Shown here: piece by piece, positions 1-5,800 of the stretch | How the letters are laid out: each line of letters starts with the position of its first letter | Numbering within the stretch: the first letter of the stretch is position 1 | Origin: Planctomycetota bacterium | GTDB lineage: Bacteria; Planctomycetota; Planctomycetia; Pirellulales; UBA1268 | NCBI GenBank assembly: GCA_003669255.1 | Contig: QWPO01000047.1 | Location: forward strand, 1 to 6,915 | Reading direction: 5' to 3' | Length of the DNA stretch: 6,915 nucleotides | The notes under the pieces: generated by a model | What the model saw: only the letters and a program-made list of their open reading frames with translations | Told to the model about the DNA's origin: nothing | Database searches by the model: none | Program-made: the position numbers and the translations under genes

Positions 1-2640
1 AGGCTGACGGGTATGCAGACGCTATCCACCGCGGCCTGCCCGTCCCTTCGCGAGTATCGGAGGTCCAGCGACGGCAGTCAGGCCGTGGACGTCCGGGCGA
101 CTCATCGCAGCCTGACGGCAACGGCGAATGTCGCGAGACAGTTCCGCGCGCTTCACGAGTTGTCGAACGAGGTGACCGAGCTGCGGATGGCGAAGATCCT
201 GCTCCTGGGAAGCGGGCGTTGCGGAAAGACGACACTCGCCAGAGCGTTGCGTTGGCACGATTACACGCCCGAAGAGCGCCTGGTGAAGCGACATGATGTG
301 AAAGAGTTCCCAATCCCTAAAGGGGGCATACCCAGCACGCCCGATATCAATTTCTTGCAATGGGAGGTGACTTACGGTGAGCCAGCCCATGGCGCGGCAC
401 CGCGGGGCATTCTCCATGTGTGGGACTTCGGTGGGCAGGAGATCTACCACCAGACGCACCGGCTGTTCGCGTCGGAGGGCGCTATCTTCATCATCGCCGT
501 GACGACCGAAAACGAGCAGGGAGATCGAGCGAGGGCCGACCGCAATGCGGAAGCGGACCAGATCAGGAAGCTGGAGCTTGAAAAATTGAACCAATACCGC
601 GAGGTGAGCTACTGGCTTGAGTACATCGCCAGCGCAAAAGGAACCCCGCCAGGGGCGCTCGGAGACGTTGCCGCTGCCGCTGTGCAGATCGCAATGACAA
701 GTCCTGAAGACATGAGCAATGATCTGTTCCTTCAGGCGGCCGGATTCAGGGATCGCCTTGTGGAGTCAAAGATTCCGAGGATGCATGTTCGGGTACGTGA
801 GCACGAACCGGTCGAATCAATCGCAGATCTTCGTGCCTGGGTGGGGAAAGAGATCGGGAAAGTTGCCGATGAAACAGGGATTCGAGTCCCGCTGCTCTAC
901 GCGAAAATATCTGCATGGGTTGAGCAATGCATTCGGAATCGAAAACGGCTATCGCCTCTTTCTTGGACCGAGTGGCGGGAGGAGGTGGCGAGTCGATTTC
1001 CGACGGGAAAGCGGTTCAGTTCAAGGGCGACGACGGAAATCGCGATGGCAATCGCCGAGTATCTCCATGCTTGTGGACGGCTATTTTGTGTCCGCGGAAA
1101 GAGAGGTATCGAGAAGGTGGTTCTCAATCAGCAATGGTTTGTCGATAAGCTCTACAAGATCATCAACCCTTCGAACCACGCGATTCGGGATGCTCTCCGA
1201 GAGCAGACGTCGACGCCGGTGGATCAGTCGAAAATGGAGTCGATTATCGGTCAGATCGACGATATCGACGAGAACGAGTTCTCCACGGTGATGGAGATGA
1301 TGGATAGCTGCGACATGCTGGTGCGAATCGGCAGCGATCGATGGCTGGCCGTCCATCCGGACCTTCTTTCCCCGCTCTCGATCTCACTCGAGAAGGAGCT
1401 CTACGAGACGTGGAGCCGCGTCGCGCATGCGCAGGTCGACTGCGGGTGGGAGAACTGGAGTCTGGCGATTCACGGTCACCCCTCAAAGCTCCTCCTGGGC
1501 GCGTCGCACTTCCGGAAAGTGTGTGCATGGCTCGCGCGAGTCATGGACGGCCCTCTTCCGACGGGGTTGTCCCGGAGCGCTCATGGTTCCAAAGCCGCTC
1601 GGTCTACCCTCGGGGAACATGAAGACTCCGACATGCGCTCCAAACGTGCGGAATGCCGGGTGTGGCGGCGGGGGATGCAGATGACGATGAGGAGTCTGGA
1701 TCGCGATGATGCTCAGGAAAGCCCTGCGATAGCAGTCCGGATCGAGTGGAATCACGACAAGGAGGACGGAGCAGCGGTGGACGCACCTCCCAAGTTTTCA
1801 GGGGGGATGTTTCTCCAGGTTCTCTCAACCAAGGCCAAGGAGCATGCCGAGGCGCTGCTCGCAATGATGGTTGCCGATGACGGACCGCTCCCCGAATTTC
1901 GAGATCGCTTGGTCGTGGGGGATCACCGGCCGCCGAGCGTGTCTTCGGACAAGATTTGGTGCCCGCGCGGGTCAGGGCAGCCGGGCTGGTCCACCAAGGA
2001 TGGCCCGACCGGGCCGGGCATGCCCTGGGACGTGGCGATATCCTACCGGAGGGACCAAAAAGTGTTTGTTGACTCGCTCGTGCGGGCACTTGAGGCAGAT
2101 AATCTGAACGTGTACCACGATCTGGAAGACACGCGGATTTTTCCGAGGCCTGATAAGCCGCAGGGATCGAATCTGGATGAGATCTACGATCATCTCCGCC
2201 GGGCGAGGGTCCTGATTGTTGTTCCCTCGGAGTCCTATTTTGAGACGCCGAGCCTCGATGGCGAGAAAGCTGTAAACTTCTACTGCCCCGTCGAGCTTGC
2301 GGAAGCGATCAATAGCATCTACGACAAGGCTCGCCCTGCCAATCGATTTCTCTGGGTGGCGCCGTCTGGTGCAGTCATGCGGGAGCTGGTGCAAGATAAG
2401 ATAAACGGTGTGCTGAAGCAGTATGTCGCTGTCGTGGAAAACTCAATCAGAGACGTGTTCTCGACACCGATAGGAAAGAGACAAGTTCGGGCCGTAAACG
2501 GCGCTGACAAGGGGAAAGTGGCCGATGTCATCGAACGGGTAGGCTGGGGGGAACACAATTACGTCGATGTGCCGCTAGATGCAGGCGGTCAGCCTGAAGT
2601 CGCCACGATCGTGCAGAGAGTGCGGCAAGCGCTCAAGTAA
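1..2640 (+). CDS. Roc-COR GTPase with C-terminal TIR domain (Roco-TIR protein), 5'-partial at window edge
   Basis: The frame is open from base 1 to TAA at 2638-2640. The first ATG (13) is unlikely to be the start: the residues around it (MQTLSTAACPSLREY) align with the last LRR of the downstream paralogue, so the gene continues left of the window. Numbering from that ATG: Roc GTPase domain about 60-270, with Walker A GSGRCGKTT (66-74) and switch II DFGGQ (138-142); no NKxD G4 motif at 253-265; COR about 281-460, with YLHACGRLF (350-358) and VHPDLL near 447; an unnamed region 465-671 ending in GQPGW; TIR 672-875, starting WDVAISYRR. In the TIR, YCPVEL carries Glu761 at the position of the usual catalytic glutamate of NAD-cleaving TIRs. 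There is no signal peptide or obvious membrane segment in the visible part, so it is probably cytoplasmic. Inference: a nucleotide-switched receptor with a TIR effector, possibly in defence. Domain calls are firm; function is inferred. Confidence 0.9.
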   Translation, partial: RLTGMQTLSTAACPSLREYRRSSDGSQAVDVRATHRSLTATANVARQFRALHELSNEVTELRMAKILLLGSGRCGKTTLARALRWHDYTPEERLVKRHDVKEFPIPKGGIPSTPDINFLQWEVTYGEPAHGAAPRGILHVWDFGGQEIYHQTHRLFASEGAIFIIAVTTENEQGDRARADRNAEADQIRKLELEKLNQYREVSYWLEYIASAKGTPPGALGDVAAAAVQIAMTSPEDMSNDLFLQAAGFRDRLVESKIPRMHVRVREHEPVESIADLRAWVGKEIGKVADETGIRVPLLYAKISAWVEQCIRNRKRLSPLSWTEWREEVASRFPTGKRFSSRATTEIAMAIAEYLHACGRLFCVRGKRGIEKVVLNQQWFVDKLYKIINPSNHAIRDALREQTSTPVDQSKMESIIGQIDDIDENEFSTVMEMMDSCDMLVRIGSDRWLAVHPDLLSPLSISLEKELYETWSRVAHAQVDCGWENWSLAIHGHPSKLLLGASHFRKVCAWLARVMDGPLPTGLSRSAHGSKAARSTLGEHEDSDMRSKRAECRVWRRGMQMTMRSLDRDDAQESPAIAVRIEWNHDKEDGAAVDAPPKFSGGMFLQVLSTKAKEHAEALLAMMVADDGPLPEFRDRLVVGDHRPPSVSSDKIWCPRGSGQPGWSTKDGPTGPGMPWDVAISYRRDQKVFVDSLVRALEADNLNVYHDLEDTRIFPRPDKPQGSNLDEIYDHLRRARVLIVVPSESYFETPSLDGEKAVNFYCPVELAEAINSIYDKARPANRFLWVAPSGAVMRELVQDKINGVLKQYVAVVENSIRDVFSTPIGKRQVRAVNGADKGKVADVIERVGWGEHNYVDVPLDAGGQPEVATIVQRVRQALK

Positions 2641-2649
2641 CTTGCGGGT

Positions 2650-2665
2650 GGTCTTCGCGAAGACC
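2650..2665. terminator. Perfect 16-bp palindrome after the first gene; possible hairpin or terminator
   Basis: GGTCTTCGCGAAGACC begins 10 nt after the stop codon at 2640. It can form a six-pair stem with a CGCG loop. A second small stem, GGGG-TG-CCCC (2675-2684), follows at once and is trailed by TTGT. Neither has a proper T tract, so it is a weak candidate for an intrinsic terminator. It could equally be a 3'-end stabilising hairpin or a binding site for a dimeric protein. Confidence 0.35.
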
Positions 2666-2875
2666 GAGCCGTCCGGGGTGCCCCTTGTAGAGGTGTGGGT
2701 CCGCCGTTCGCGGAGTCGTCCCCCTTGGTCCCTGACGATAGCGTGACTTTTGCGCGAGCTATGCTGCTCGGCTGGACAGCGAGTCGGTTTGCTGCGGATA
2801 CCCGAGTGCTTCTCGTTATGGCGCCAGCGCTGCAAATCCCGGTGAGGGCGAATTGCCTGTGCAGCCAGGCGGCAA

Positions 2876-2883
2876 AGGAGAGG
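2876..2883 (+). promoter_or_regulatory. Strong Shine-Dalgarno sequence that fixes the start at 2889
   Basis: AGGAGAGG lies just before the ATG, with 8 nt between the GGAG core (2877-2880) and the start codon. This is near-ideal spacing. It favours ATG 2889 over the in-frame alternatives TTG 2853, GTG 2859 and TTG 2886 in the same open frame. Confidence 0.75.
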
Positions 2884-2888
2884 GTTTG

Positions 2889-5800
2889 ATGCAGGACGAA
2901 ATAGCCTTAAACGGCCAACCTGCCGACGCCGACGAATTCCTTCTCCCGCTTCCGGTGCCTGCGGGAGAGCCGGCACGGTCGATGCGCTTCCGGCGGATCC
3001 CCGCTGGTGCGTTTCGGATGGGAGCGCGGAGTGGGGTAGTGAACGAGGAGCCGGTTCATCGGGTCGTCGTGCCTTATGACTTCTGGCTGGGGACGTTCGT
3101 TGTTAGCCAAGCGGAATATGCCGCAGTCGTTCACGGGCTGGGGCTCGAGGGGCAGCTCAGGGCGGATGGCGAGTCGTGGACGGCCGAGCCGAGCCATTTC
3201 GCGGGTCGTCCGGACCACCCGGTCGAGAAGGTCAGTTGGCGTGACGCCGCGCTCTGGTGCCATGCGCTGACCGGCGAGCTGCAGGCCCGGGGTCACAAGG
3301 TGATCTGCCGTCTCCCGAGCGAGATCGAATGGGAGTACGCCTGCCGGGCCGGCACGGAGACCGTGTATTGGTGTGGGGATGACGAGAGTGATCTCGCGAA
3401 GGTGGCGTGGTTTGACGAGGATCGGAAAAAGGCGGGCATGCATGGCACGCATCCCGTTGTCTCGATTCCCGCCATTGATACTCCCCCAGGCCAGGGTTTT
3501 GGCCTGTACGGCGTTTACGGGAACGTCGATGAGTGGTGCCTCGATGCTTGGGATCCAGACGGATACCGACTGATGACGGGCCATGCGAGGGACAATCGGC
3601 CAGGCAGTTCAAGTGCTGCGATCGAGGCTGAATTCACCTCGGACAGCGGTCGCGTTTTTCGTGGCGGGGCTTGGAACTACCCCGCCGGTGGATGCCGGTC
3701 GGCTTCGCGCGGGGGGGGCAAGCCGTCTGGCCGCTACGACAATCGAGGGTTTCGTGTTTGTGTTGCCATCGATAAGGAATCCGAGAATCATCAAGTGCGC
3801 GGCGGACCCTCCTCAGTGGCCGAGAACGCAGATCGCTGCGGCGGGGTTGCGCTAAAGAGGCCTGCAAGCGACGCGGCAAGCCACCTGTTTGGTATCGCTG
3901 CCGGTAGTAGCCCGGTGACTGATGTTCGGCGAAACCTAGATTTTGCAGCGTGCATTCCGACGATTGTCGTCGGAGCACTTTACAGCGATCAACCCTGTGG
4001 GCACCAAAAGCTCGACTTCAGTCGGTTCACGAGCCTCACGCACCTCTGTCTCTGGGGCCTTGACGACCTCGAGGAGATCGAAGGGTTGCCCGAGTCGCTC
4101 GAGCGCCTCGATCTCCGCGGTTGCGAGAAGCTGCGGTCGATCACCGGCATGAAGCTCCCACGGCTCGAAACGCTCGATCTCGGCGGATGCGTTGGGCTGC
4201 CGGGGCTGCCAAAAGGGCTTGAGGCACCGGCACTGCGGTGGCTCCATCTTGATGGCTGCGCTGGAATCGCGAATTGCGTCGACACCATCGACGCCCTCCA
4301 TGCGCTGCTCAAGGCGGCAACATCGCTCGAAGAACTGACGCTCGAGGAGTGCCACTGGCTCGAAACCCTGCGACTGCCAGATCAGTCGAAGAATCCATAC
4401 GTGGCGTCCATCGGGGACCCGAGGTTTCCAGAGCGTCATCTCAAGAAGCTCGCCCTCCGGGGCTGTACGGAGCTGAAAGAGCTCCCCGATCTCGACGGCT
4501 ATCCCTGGCTCCATCATCTCGACCTTCGTGGATGCAGCGAGCTCGAAGAGATGCCGCGCTTCCACGTGGACGAGGCTGACGGCCGGCCGACCGGCCTCCG
4601 CACGCTCTATGCGACCGGCTGCGACAAGATGCGGACGTTTTGCGGTCTCGACATTCGCCGGGTGCACCGTGGCGAGAGCACGGCAGCGATCGGGGAATCG
4701 ACCGCGGCGGGGGAGAAGGTGAACGTCGCCGAGCAATTCCGGACGCTCTCCACGCTCGCTGCCGACCCGGCCGAGCTCCGGATGGCGAAGGTCTTGTTTC
4801 TCGGAAGCGGCCGCTGCGGGAAGACGACCGTCTCCAAGGCGCTTCGATGGTCCCGGTATTCCGATGAGGAACGGGCTCGCCTCGCCGAAACCGAAGCCAA
4901 CCCCTGCCCGCTCGGAGGGCAGCGGTCAACGGCGAACATCCGTCTCGACACGCTCGGGATGACCCGGAAAGCCCCGAGCACATCGACGCCCGTCGAAACC
5001 GACGTTCACCTCTGGGATTTCGGCGGCCAGGAGATCTATCACAACACGCACCGGCTGTTCGCCTCCGAAGGGGCAGTGTTCGTGATCGTCACGACGTCGC
5101 CAGAGGAGTGGAAGCGACGCGTCGATGACGACATCGAGCACGGCCACACGCTCGGGCTGACGGAGGAGCAGTTTCGCCGGGAAAACGCCTACCGCGAGCT
5201 AGCCTACTGGCTCGATTACGTCTGGGAGGCTCGCGGTCTGCGTGACCGTTCGCTCGACATGAGCGACCCGCAGCGGGCCCCGCGGGTGCTCATCGTCTTC
5301 ACCGGCCCGAAGCCGGTGGGGGGGACAAGCGTCAAGCAGTTTCTCCGCAAGCAGGCAGGCAGATACGGATCTCTGATCGGTGACGGGATCGCGGTGGAGG
5401 AGGCCGATATCTGCGAGAGCTTCAAGCTCGGCAGGAACCCAATGGTCGATATCGATCAGTGGATCAGCAAGCACGCCGCCGGGGTTTCCGACGAGCTCGG
5501 CGTCCGGGTGCCGAAGCTCTACAAGGCTCTGGCGGAGGACTGCACGAAGCTTGCTCGCGGCGAACTGCGGGCGGCGACTCCTTCTCGCCCCGCCCTGGGG
5601 AAGAAGCTCGACGGGCAAGGGTGGCTGGACCTGGTGCGAAGCCACGACGAGACCACTCGCACCGATCGCGAACGGGGCGAGATTAGCCGCGGTGCGGCTC
5701 GCTATCTCCATGAATGCGGGCGTCTTTTCTTCCTCGAACGGCTCCGTGAAAGCACGGTGATCCTTGACCAGAAGTGGGGGGTGGAGCTTGTCTACCGCGT

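Larger units (their letters stand above)
2641..2888. other. Intergenic spacer between the two tandem Roco-TIR genes
   Basis: This 248-bp gap holds the palindrome at 2650-2665, a small GGGG/CCCC stem at 2675-2684, a short stem GCCTG-6 nt-CAGGC at 2855-2870 and the ribosome binding site before 2889. I could not pick out a convincing -35/-10 pair, so it is undecided whether the second gene is read from its own promoter or by read-through. The frame of the second gene is open upstream back to a TAG at 2739, but that stretch shows no family similarity. Confidence 0.6.

Noticed and set aside
13..15. ATG 13 as the start of the first gene
   Set aside because: It sits inside an LRR-like segment, the frame is open upstream, and only 12 bases precede it in the window with no purine-rich ribosome binding site at proper spacing.
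2780..2825. Possible sigma70-type promoter before the second gene (TTGCTG ... GTTATG)
   Set aside because: Both boxes match poorly and the match is no better than expected by chance; lineages of this type often do not show the E. coli consensus.
2695..2889. Small 64-codon frame (GTG start) whose TGA overlaps the ATG at 2889 (TGATG), suggestive of translational coupling
   Set aside because: No spaced ribosome binding site, no recognisable protein and arginine/alanine-rich random-looking composition. The overlap is probably chance, though coupling cannot be excluded.
2907..3584. Open frame of 225 codons on the - strand
   Set aside because: Antisense to the FGE-like domain, which has all its family motifs on the + strand; no recognisable product on the - strand.
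3654..3761. Calling a confirmed diversity-generating retroelement
   Set aside because: No reverse transcriptase, template repeat or accessory protein is in the window. The motif alone is shared with ordinary FGE-sulfatase domains, so it is kept only as a hypothesis.
3936..4736. Open frame of 266 codons on the - strand
   Set aside because: Antisense to the LRR block. Its apparent regularity mirrors the leucine-rich repeats on the + strand.
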